This document shows, in pieces, positions 54,101-64,000 of a DNA stretch of 64,000 nt. The stretch covers positions 310,001 through 374,000 of the forward strand of contig WBMZ01000342.1 in NCBI GenBank assembly GCA_013400975.1, read 5' to 3'. The notes under the pieces were generated by a model. That model saw nothing but the letters and a program-made list of their open reading frames with translations, made no database searches and had not been told where the DNA came from. Made by a program: the position numbers and the translations under genes. The DNA comes from Atrichornis clamosus. Lineage: Eukaryota > Chordata > Aves > Passeriformes > Menuridae. The number at the start of each line of letters is the position of its first letter. The stretch's first letter is position 1.

Positions 54101-57100
54101 AGCATGATAAGTCTTTCAATAGGTAGAAGGATGCTACAAGGGGGAAGGGAGTAGTCTATTCTCTGTATTGATAGAATGGAACAAAAAAAAAAATCCTAAA
54201 ATACAGAAAAAGTGGTATAAATTAGATATGAAAAAAATGTTTCCCACCACAAGGTTGACTGGGAAATTAAGGGAACCTTAATGATCTCGTATGTCTTTTA
54301 ATGTGTGTTGTAACTGTTCAGCTGTTGCACAAAATCTGCACATCATCTCTTGTAGCCACTGTGTGCTGGTTTCAGGTTGGTCAGTGCATGCCCACAGTGT
54401 GTATAGGGCGTAAGGGCCCTTGCATTTAGGCATTTACCTATTTTAAAGTGACGTTTCATTGTGAATTGGATGTGTTCCACCCACAGAATTGCAACTGGGC
54501 TCATACGAATCCCCAGATTAATTTAGAATTCTGGAAAACAGACATCCTGAATCACTGCTTTCAGGTGTTATTGCCTACAACAAACAGTCTAAATCTGAAT
54601 CTTGTCTTAAATAGAGGCAGCAAAGTACCCTAAAAATGAGATGTTCATAAGACTGTACTGTTACTTAATAGTGTTGTACCTCTAAATTGCCTGGGAGAGG
54701 TAATCAGAAAATGATATACTAATAAATAGGCAGTAGTGCAAGACAGAATCATAAGTAACAACGCATTTGTGCACAAGCTGTTAACCTTGCACTTCTTTTC
54801 ATATATTGGGAAGATTTGGATCTTCTTGGACTCTTGCTTTTTGAAGCCCTTCGTGTTACCACAGTATGTTATTTTTCTCATAACATATTCAAGATGAATA
54901 TTAACTAAATTACTGAGATATCACTAGAACTGTAGAGGAAATAGATTTTTAACTAAAACAAGAAAAAATAATCTAGTTTGGAAAACAAAAGTCTGTTCCC
55001 CAAATATAACAAATTGTAGGCCAGTTAAGGTGAACTATTTCTCCCATTCTCCCCACCCTTTTTTTTTCCCTAAGAGTGATAGAATCTGAAGTAAGAAGCA
55101 CAAAGCTCTGAGGCACTTTAGATTAAAGCTAAAACATAGTAATGATAGCTTGGTGATTGAATGACGCCTGCCAAACTTCCTCAGGGACTTCAATAATATG
55201 AAGGTAATAGATCATTAGAAGTGTTGAACGCTGTGTCTGACATGTTTAAATTTATGTATCACATTCCTCCAAAATAATAACTAGTAATGGGTTAAAAGCT
55301 TTGGAGGGATGTGGAATATGCATGCAAAACCACAGAATAGGTGATAGTCTGAACTGGTGCTACTAGTTAAGTAACCCTAGTATATTTTAAATATGTTAAA
55401 AAGGAACTTAATTATAACAACTTTAACAGTGTTTCCTCTCCAATTCCTTTCTAGAATGTGAAAGTGGTTTAGGTGAATGTATTTCAGTTTAGCTACTAAT
55501 GTGGGTTAGGATCCACTATTAATAACCACTGCTCATCTTAGTTAATCCATGAACTACATTAAATCCGTCAGTTTGGTTCATGTCTTTGTATCTGTACAGT
55601 AAAAAATTACATAATAGCTTGATTGGTTTATGTCAGGTGAAAGAAAACCAATCGTCATGGCATTAGGTGCTAGGAATGCTACAATTCATTCTCTGATTGA
55701 GTTCTTTGAAGGAAAAGACACCTCAAATGAAAATACAGCTTTGTTTCAAATAATGACCAAATTGCCTTTAGGTGCAGCAGATTTCTGCAGTGTCAGTGCT
55801 GACTGCTCCTGGGGAATCCTGAGTTAAAGAGGAGCATCTCTTGTTCAAATCATGGAAGGGAAGCTCTTGCAGTTTTCCCTCATTAAACCGGGAATATCAA
55901 CTATGAAGTTATGAGTACCTTATAGCAGCGATCTGCAAAATAATCCAGTTGACATATATGTCATAGTTTGTGGAAAGGTACATAAAAGAATATCTGTGCT
56001 GGACTGTTGAAGTTTTTGATGAACTCTTTTAAAATGTAGTTCATGCCTGACAGAGTGGCTAATGGACTTGAAATACGAGCAGTACAGCAGTAAGATAAAA
56101 GCAGTAAGTCACATTAAGGTGAGCCAGTCAGGTGCAGAGCGTTGTCCATGCCCTTGCAGTATGTTGTCACATACTGCTCATGTAAAAATGGCCAATGGCC
56201 GTTCAGTATCACAGTGTTGATCCAAGGATCTGGCTGTATTTTTGGTAGATTGATGATAGGTGGACCCTGATCTGTTCTGCCCAGGAGAATCCCTTTCCTC
56301 TCCTCCCTGAGCTTATTAAATCCCCTCTTTCCTTCTTGTGACAAGCCTGGAGGATGCTCTTTCTGGGTCATGGTCAAGGGCTATTGTATGGCATACCTCA
56401 ACCACAGTCATAGCTCTGCCATATATCTCTAGCTGGGAGAACACACCAGCAGGCCAGGCTGCCTGTCCTGTGTTGTAGGGTTTTCCTGGGAATGCCATTT
56501 GCTTTGGACTCTCAGCTCGCTAGCAAAGCTCAAGAGCCTTTGTGAATCCAAGAATTTCTACTCTTCATGGAGTGGAAGGGTGGATATTACCTAGACTTGT
56601 ACTCATATTTCATGTGAAGTATGTGATATGAATCCGTCTCAGGTTATTTTTTGGCCATGGAGCTACACAGTAATAACAGATGATGCCATATATTGTTCTA
56701 ACAAATGTAGCAAAACTTTGAGTTTTGTTTCTGTCAGGCTGCTTTCATAGTGCAGTGTCTTGTACCTTCTCTTCATTTAACATCTAAAGGTCATAAAAGA
56801 TGTGTGACTTAACTTTTTTTTTTTAATGTAACTTTGATCAGTTACAGCAGCCATTATACTGGAAAATAATACTGAGAGAGAACAGAAAAAGCAGTAATGA
56901 CTGTTTTGAGAGAGTAAGGATTTTGGGAATATTACAGACATAGTTGCTACTACTCGTACTTGAAATGTGGTCACTAGCTTCAGTGTGACCAGGTCTGGGA
57001 CCCTGAGATTAACTAGAACTGTTCTTAGTTATGCAGATCTCAGTTAGGTGGCTCACTGTTTATTTGAATGGTATTTTTATTTTTAAAAGACTCTAAGACG

Positions 57101-57126
57101 TGTATTCCTATTAAAGTCCTTTTAAC

Positions 57127-57180
57127 TTTTTTTCTTTTTTCTCTTTCTTCTTTTTTTTTCTTTTTTCCTCTTTTTTCTTA
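57127..57180. repeat. T-rich polypyrimidine tract
   Basis: About 54 bp of T runs broken only by C, apart from the final A-containing bases. It stands directly upstream of an AG at 57199-57200 and of a CpG-rich patch (see findings). Confidence 0.85.
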
Positions 57181-57286
57181 CTCATATGAATTTATGACAG
57201 AGCCCAGTGAAGGCCTGGTTCTCCCTCCTTGTCCTCCTCCCTCTGCTCCCTGTGCTCTGGGAGTCATGCACACCACTGGCAGCAGT

Positions 57287-57503
57287 CGGCCACCTGACCG
57301 CGTAATTGCGGCCTCGGAGCAGGGAGCGGCAGGCGGCTGCATACCATGGGGTAGCTGTCTGGCAAGAGGCCTCAAACGTGTCAGGACAGCAGCTCGAAAT
57401 GCTTTGTGAAAATGCAAAGTGAAATGAAAAGCTTCTCCCACTGCTTTCCAAAGGCTGTCGGAGAGACGTCTCCAAAGGTGATACCAAGAATTAGTCCAGT
57501 GCC
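57287..57503. promoter_or_regulatory. Second CpG-rich patch, deep intronic
   Basis: Twelve CpG dinucleotides in about 217 bp (for example around GACCGCGTAATTGCGGCC), flanked by ordinary AT-rich intron. It follows a long pyrimidine tract. Regulatory or cryptic-exon roles are possible but not shown by the sequence alone. Confidence 0.3.
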
Positions 57504-59973
57504 GTTCAAAAGTTCCAGGGGCACAGGCATGCTTCATCTGCAGCTCTGTGGATATTTCAGGGGTCCAGTCCGCATCCTAAAAGGAAGAAAAGTTAACATC
57601 TCAGTATATATTCTACTTTACTGAAAGTCAACAAGGAAGTTAGGAATGCCAAGTTCATGGAGGAAGAGGGATTTTCTTGTTCCTGAATGTTTTGTCAAAA
57701 ATCCTATTGCTGCAAGACAGCGGTAGAAGGCTTATTGTAAAGATGAATGAAAGCCTGTATGTTCCTAAAGCAGTGGAACAAGAATTCATGGGATAACACT
57801 GTTAACATAGACAATCATTGTTCTGACAGAGGTTGAGTCGCCCATGACATGAGTTGAACATCTCCAGAGATAATCATGGGAATTGTTGAATTCTCCTTTG
57901 TTTCCTTCACATAAGAAAGTCACCGAAGTCAGCAGTACTTCATTGCACATGCAAAGAGAGCAGAATTTAGCCTCTGTTGGAGAAACAGAAAACTGGGAAT
58001 CTGAGTCCCATATTCTTATATAGCAGTGGCTTTCTTGTTCAGGTGTGAGGTTCTTATTTTACTCCTTTTTCCAATCTAATTTTTATTTAATGAATACTCT
58101 CAGTTAATTGACAGAATTCACATTCCTTTTTTCCCTTTCTTCTTTTAAATTGAAAATAAAGCTATTACATGTTTCCCTGGTATTTTCTCTTTTGCTCCTT
58201 CTGAGGGGTAGAAAGTCAGTCCCATCTTTGGGTTCAGAAAGCAATGTGTAGCATCATCTCAGGGTATGAAATCACTGGATGGAAGAGTAGGTATTTACAT
58301 TCTAAAATGAAAGGGTTTATTTTCAGTAATATTCCTTAGCTCAACCCTGATTAAAATGATTGAGATCATGTTTAATGTTTATTAAATGAGAGTAGAGATA
58401 TTTAAAAGTGTATTTCTTTTGCAAATCTCCGTTGCAGAGCATACCTGCTGATTTAGAGGCATCCTGCTCAAGGTTTGCATTTCTAAGCCTCACATGAAAT
58501 TGAGGCATGGCTGGTGGGATGTCAGATGAATGAAAATTTTAGCTTATGTTGATGGCTGGCAAGAGACAGAATTCTATCTGCATGTTTTAGGACTAATGAG
58601 AAGATGTGTGAGTATTTTCTTTCAGCCAGCTCTCTGAAAAGTCCATGGATAAGAAAAGCTTTGCACAGCATTAAAAAATAGTGCTGTTTAAAAATTGAAT
58701 TGGCATCCTCTTTTGGAGGCAATACGTGAGATAATAAATGAAATGTAAAGGTTAATTCAAAATGGGGAGGCAGGTGCATAGTATATGAAAGAAGCTATGA
58801 AACAGGTTAGATGCTTTCTCTAGAAGGAGGACTAGTACTGTGTTTCTAGCCTCATTTATGTATTCTTCATATGCCACAAAATGTTGTAGTCATGTCTGCT
58901 TTCTTTTGAGGTTTGGATATATTAAGCCATTACAACAGTTGTGGCTGGCTTGAGAATCTTGCTGAGAATCTGTCTACCAAGTGTTTTACTTCTCTGTCTC
59001 ATTAACCCCAGGACAATCCATTGTAGCATAAACTTTTGGTTCAATTTTGGTGATGCATTTGCAGTTTCTCACTTTGAGGAGAAATTTTCATATCAACATT
59101 TTGATCGTAGTGTTTTAGAGATCTGTTTGATGTTGTAAAGCCCGGGAAAATTCACAGATGTATATTGAACACAGGCACACAGGAAGCTCTTCACACACAC
59201 ATACAAACACTGGGGAAGCTGTATCAGTAGGTCTTCTCTATGTGAATGAAGAGGTGTATGTTCCTCTAGTGCAGTTTTCAGCTTTTAGACATGCCATGAA
59301 GGTGCTCTTTTTCATCTCCTGTGTAGCGTTGTGAATACGCTCTTCTAACTTTCCAGCTCCATAGTGATTGTTTCAGGAGGTCTTTTCCAGAGAGAGATCT
59401 CTCTTACTTCCTCTACTCTGGCCTTTTTATGTGTCAAAGAAAGAAGCTGCTAAGCACTGTACACTCAAGTCTGTGTGTATATAGAGAGAGGAGAAACAGC
59501 TCCTTCTGTCTTGACTACTTACATGCCACTTACACTTTTGAAATTGCAAGGGGTCAAAAAAGTTTTGAACTGGCCACCTTCACAAGGATGAATTTCATCC
59601 ACAGAGATCTCTAGCAGTTCAGGAGTTAAATTCTGTGCTTTCCCAGAGAGTAGAATTTCCTCCTCCCCCATGTCTAATTGAAGGGTACATATCTACAATC
59701 TACTTTGAACAGATTTTGTATTTGCTGCGCCCAATGTAATATGTCAGATTAAAGCCTAATTGATATTAATTGTCAGTTTGACAGGTATTTACGTAATACA
59801 CCTGTGATTTGTCCATGCTACAACATCAAAGAACAATGTAGTCCATTGTCAATCTTGTAATTTTTTTTTTCCCTCTGGAAGACCAGGTCATTGTTCAAGA
59901 GTAAATATGAAGTATCTTTCAGGAGGTTTGTATTGGCATGTTTCCTCCCCAGTTGTGATCTGACTAACAATAG

Positions 59974-60149
59974 AACAAACCTATGCTGGTTTTGTAATGG
60001 CAATTCCAAAATGATCAGAAATCGCTTTGAAGAGCATGTTTTCTGATAAGCAAGTTCCAAAAACAAACCTATGCTGATTTTGTAATGATAATTCTAAAAT
60101 GATCAGGAATCACTTTGAAGCACATGTTTTCTGATAAGCAAGTTCCAAA
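59974..60149. repeat. Tandem duplication, 2 copies of an 88-bp unit
   Basis: Copy 1 (59974-60061) and copy 2 (60062-60149) align without gaps at a period of exactly 88 bp, with about 8 mismatches (roughly 91% identical). Shared blocks include AACAAACCTATGCTG at the start and CTGATAAGCAAGTTCCAA at the end. The flanks do not extend the repeat. It is unique-looking sequence rather than a simple repeat. I see no coding potential shared by the two copies. Confidence 0.93.
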
Positions 60150-63100
60150 TTCTCATCATCCTGCTATGAAACGGTCCTCTTACATTTCGTAGCATGTGGG
60201 ATCTGACTCACCTTTACATTATGCTCTTCAGTTTTATCTTGATGCAACCCACATCAACTTAATTACACTGGCATAAAGATGGAATGGGGAAATGGTGAAT
60301 CATGCCCACTAACAAGTCCTTCGTGAAAATATGGGAGTTGTTCTTTTGTCTTCGGGGAGGTTTCGCCAGAATGGGGTGTCTCTTCTAGACACAGTCACTC
60401 TTGGCTATTTTTAGCATCTTGCAGGAAAACTGAGGTGTATTATCCAAATCATACCGCAGTGCAAAAAGCAGATATGCATCAGAAGTCTGTAACTACGAAT
60501 GGGAAATTGCTAAGTAGGAACTTGATGTCTTTGATAAGGCAGGGCATGGTGCTTCAATCAAAGACAGTATTGAATATAATTCTGGCATTATGTTTATTTT
60601 TAGCCGGTGTGCAGCATATGCAGTGTACAGTTACCTATAGAAGGGGTGAGGAAGAGAGAAAAAAAGCCAGGATGGTAGCTTAGGTCCACACTAACATACA
60701 CTGGAGGAAAATAAAAAATAAACGTTATTTAAACATCAAAGTGCTAGGAGAAGCTACAATCCCTGTACTACAAAGGACGTGAGATCTTGAGGCTTCAGAC
60801 AGATCTGGATTGTGGTATTCTTGAAGGAAGGACTGCAGCGTGAATTCAGAAGGAAAAGTGCAGCAGAGAATATGAGTTGCCCTCACCATCCATGGCATCT
60901 CTGAGGGCTGTCGGGGCTGGCTGTTTTCTCTGAGACAAGTAACATGATTCTCCAAACCCCAGGTTATGTCTAGCAGGCAGGATTTAACATTTAACTGGCA
61001 TGATTTCAGTTATATCAACAAAAGATCTCGGTCTCCTGCCACAAACAAACAACTTTAAATTAACTGGCCTGAATAATTGAACAAGGGCTTGTTTGTTTGT
61101 TTACTGCAATTACTGTTTGTGGTAGCAGTGGGTGGAAATAAAATTTTGCCACTGCTTTCTGATGTCTACCAGATTTGGAGCTTTGTTCCTCTCTGTACCT
61201 TTGTATTGCATGCAATTCTTCATCATACTTTTCCACTACTACTTGTATCTTCCTTTATTTTTCATTCCTGAGATTCTAATATGTTACAATGGGCATTGCA
61301 GTATTCTTGAACCAAGAACACTATTGCCTTTTCAAATCTGTGAGACCAGGGTTTTTTTTCCTAGTCCCTCCTTTATTTGTTAATTTTTTTTCCTACATTT
61401 TTGAATCTTCTATCTTTCTCTGAATTATTTTTTTCAGGCAATGTCTTTTCATTTTTATTGTATTCCAGCCTCCTGAACTCAGTAACATTTTAGCATGTCA
61501 GATGCACTGTTTTATTTCTTAAGATGTCCTTTATTTAAAAGTCCTCTGCTTTTCTCAAAGCACTACATTTACTTGTACAGTTGTGACTACAAGTATCTGT
61601 TATTTTAAATGTCATTGTCACCATTCAAAAATTGTTATATAAAATGTCATATAACCCTGGCTTTTCTTCAGTTTATCTTGCCATGCAACTCTTTCAGGGT
61701 TTACTGTTTACTCCCATGGCATCAACATCCATTTACGTCCCATGGCATATTTGTTCTTTTGCTTTGCCCTCCCCCTTTGCATAAGCTAGTGATTCCTTTC
61801 CTATGTATTTTTAATTTCTGCACTATTTCTGTGAGCACTCCAGCCTACTAGAACGTGCTCTGCTCCATGCTCCTGCGCCTGTTTTACCCTGCAAGTTCAA
61901 TATTCTGTTCCCTGTTCTGCTTTTTGCTGAACTGATGGAAACGTAGTCTTTCCACCTTCTTCCTCATTCCTAAGTAATAAATGAAGCCCTGGTTTACATA
62001 GGTAACAACTGACCTTTGAGCCTCTGTTCCACTTTCCATCCTTAATTTGGTTTCTGTGACCTAGTATTTGTCCCACGGTCAGCCATCACCTCACAGCTCT
62101 GGAGCTGAGTCATGGTCCAGCAGACATGGTCCACTTCAGTATTGATGCTGAGCTTGTATTTTGAATGCTGTTTCCTTGGTTCAGAGCAGGAGTCTGCAAG
62201 AGCTGGAAGAGTTTCTTCAGCTGCCCAAAGTCCCGAAGGACTTAGGCAGCCAGGGAAATACGTGCCCAGCTGACACCAGTGGTTCAGAGGTGCTCTCTGA
62301 CCCTGCCTCATCCAAGGCTCGTGCTGTGTGTTGAACAATTGGCACTGCGTGTGCGCCCGTGTGTGTCTATCTGAGAAGGCAGAAACAGACTGTTGAACAC
62401 TGTTTCATCGACTCTTGTGGGCCGAAAGTGTGAATAAGCTGTGTTTAATATGGTTGTCTAGCCTGTTTACATTGGCTTTTTGAATCACAGCCAAATTAAA
62501 TTTCTGTGGAGGTTGCTATTGCTTTCTAAAGATGTAACCCCCTATCTTTTGTTCATCAGCTCAAAGTTATTTACTAATCATTACCTGTGTTTGGCAGAAG
62601 AGCAGCAAATAAAATAGGCACTTTGTGTTTTACGTGGTCTTGGCAAGTGTGTATTAAAATACAACATCCTTTTATTTGAACAATATTCATAAGAGAGAAT
62701 ATTAATTATTATTAATGTTAGAATATTACTGTTTTGCTTTATGCCTTAGGAGATGACAGTCTCTGTGGTAGCATTAATTAATATGTAGCTTGGCTGTGTA
62801 GGCAGAAAGCAAACAATCTCCTAGCAGGTTATTCAGCATTAGCATACAGCCTTCCCTTTCTTACAGTACTTTCAAAGCAATTCTCATCCACTGTACTGCA
62901 ACCTTGTACTAACCTTACGTTAACAAATTTATAGCTTGGAAATTATTCTGCTGACATCAATGGTGTTACACCATGCAAAACCTGTTTAAAATTAGGTCCA
63001 AGGTATTTCAATTTTAATTTTTAAAATGTGTTCTAAATAGTATTCACATGCTTCAGTAATTGATGGTTTGGGATTGCTTTTCTGTTTCTAGTTCAAAATG

Positions 63101-63350
63101 AAGGTTTTGTAAAGGTTTTTAGTCCGGTTTTCCCCTCTCTTCTTTTTATACTTAAGTTGCTCCCTTAGGCAAAATCACTGATTTCCTATCTTCCCCTTGC
63201 AATCCAGCTATATTATGAACCAACGAACTGAGTTGCCTGCCAGTTCATTCTTGAATATAGATTCTTTTTATTGCAAGCAGAGCATGCAGGAATCTCCTGC
63301 TTTACAAAACAGAAACTGCCTGTCTGTCTGTGTACATAGAGAAACAAAAA

Positions 63351-63374
63351 TACACTAGAAAATACACTAGAAAA
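63351..63374. repeat. Two exact copies of a 12-bp unit
   Basis: TACACTAGAAAA is repeated twice head to tail. A minor tandem repeat in A-rich sequence. Confidence 0.8.
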
Positions 63375-64000
63375 ACATTTAAAAAACAGAAACCACACAT
63401 TAGTTAAAGGAACCTTATTAAGTTACAAAGTCAAATATCTTGAAGCTTGGTAATGCAAGCATTACAAGATCCTGGTTTGTCAGGGGTTACCTGTTTGCTT
63501 TGTCTACCCAATACCCAGAGCACGTGAGATGTTTCAGGGATGTCAGACTGCCCAGAAATTTAAGCTATCCATCCTTAGCAGGTCTGTGCTGCTGGGCATA
63601 TGCAAACTGCCACATTTTTGGTTTTTCAAAGGCACATGAGTTGACCAGGCTGGAGTGAAAGGCAGGACACATCCATCTGGCAAAGCTGCCAATATCCCAC
63701 TTGTTTTGAGTCCCAGCTGTAAAATACAGTAGGACTAGAGTTTTCTAAACTGTCCATGGTTTTCTTTTGGCAGTAGCTGAGACGTGATGGAGGAATAACA
63801 CCTAGGGGAGGCATCCAGGAGCCAGGGATGGAGCTTCCAGGTCCCATTCTTCCTCTGTTCCACCCTGACTGGTCCTAAAAGGGGGCAAGAGGGACCTCTC
63901 CAACACACAAGGTTGCAGGATACAGCTTTTCACCACTGTCCTGAGATGAAGAGAAAAAGAAGGTGCAGGTGGGCACACATGCTCCAAGGCTGCTGGAACA

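Larger units (their letters stand above)
26985..64000 (+). other. GMDS: GMDS intron, 5' portion (at least 37 kb, continues beyond the window)
   Basis: This intron begins with the donor GTAAGA at 26985. I read through for the next GMDS exon (expected to start with the Asp codon and encode DFLQGD-like sequence) and found nothing resembling it, so the intron exceeds the window. Contents include CpG-rich patches at 27137-27347 and 57287-57503, a 45-bp duplication at 27436, CR1 fragments at 40964 and 49017, an 88-bp tandem duplication at 59974, simple repeats and hairpins. The longest open frame, 159 codons at 33592-34071 (+), lies on a pyrimidine-rich tract and looks non-coding. No nested gene is supported. 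Confidence 0.85.

Noticed and set aside
57178..57537. 119-codon and 101-codon open frames on the - strand
   Set aside because: They arise because the CpG/GC-rich patch has few stops. No homology is recognised in either frame.
1..64000. CRISPR arrays, tRNA/rRNA genes, endogenous retroviruses
   Set aside because: No regularly spaced repeats, no convincing tRNA A/B boxes, and no LTR or retroviral protein motifs were seen on reading both strands. A library search could still reveal decayed copies.

Overview
This window is a piece of a vertebrate nuclear genome, almost certainly avian. It has long AT-rich introns with short isolated coding exons and canonical GT-AG splice sites. Transposon content is very low, and the only recognisable interspersed repeats are two fragments of CR1, the dominant LINE of birds and other sauropsids. 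There are no bacterial-style operons, and open reading frames longer than about 100 codons are rare and non-homologous. I cannot name the species.

The only protein-coding gene I can support is GMDS (GDP-mannose 4,6-dehydratase) on the + strand. Two consecutive internal exons are present, at 17502-17620 (119 nt) and 26888-26984 (97 nt). They join in phase and encode about 72 contiguous residues of the C-terminal substrate-binding part of the enzyme, roughly residues 258-329 of the 372-residue human protein. Earlier exons (Rossmann NADP site, catalytic Thr/Glu/Tyr) and the last exon or exons (starting at the residue after RPTEV) lie outside the window.

Layout: 1-17501 is the 3' part of a GMDS intron; 17502-17620 is an exon; 17621-26887 is a complete intron of 9,267 bp; 26888-26984 is an exon; and 26985-64000 is the first 37 kb or more of the next intron, which does not end here. 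The introns hold simple repeats, two 3'-end CR1 fragments in antisense orientation (40964-41668 and 49017-49099), an 88-bp tandem duplication (59974-60149), a 45-bp tandem duplication (27436-27525), several perfect inverted repeats, and two CpG-rich patches (27137-27347 and 57287-57503).

GMDS makes GDP-4-keto-6-deoxy-mannose, the first intermediate in de novo GDP-fucose synthesis, so the whole window serves one metabolic gene as far as can be seen. I found no second gene, RNA gene, endogenous retrovirus or novel system. The findings are modest observations within introns.
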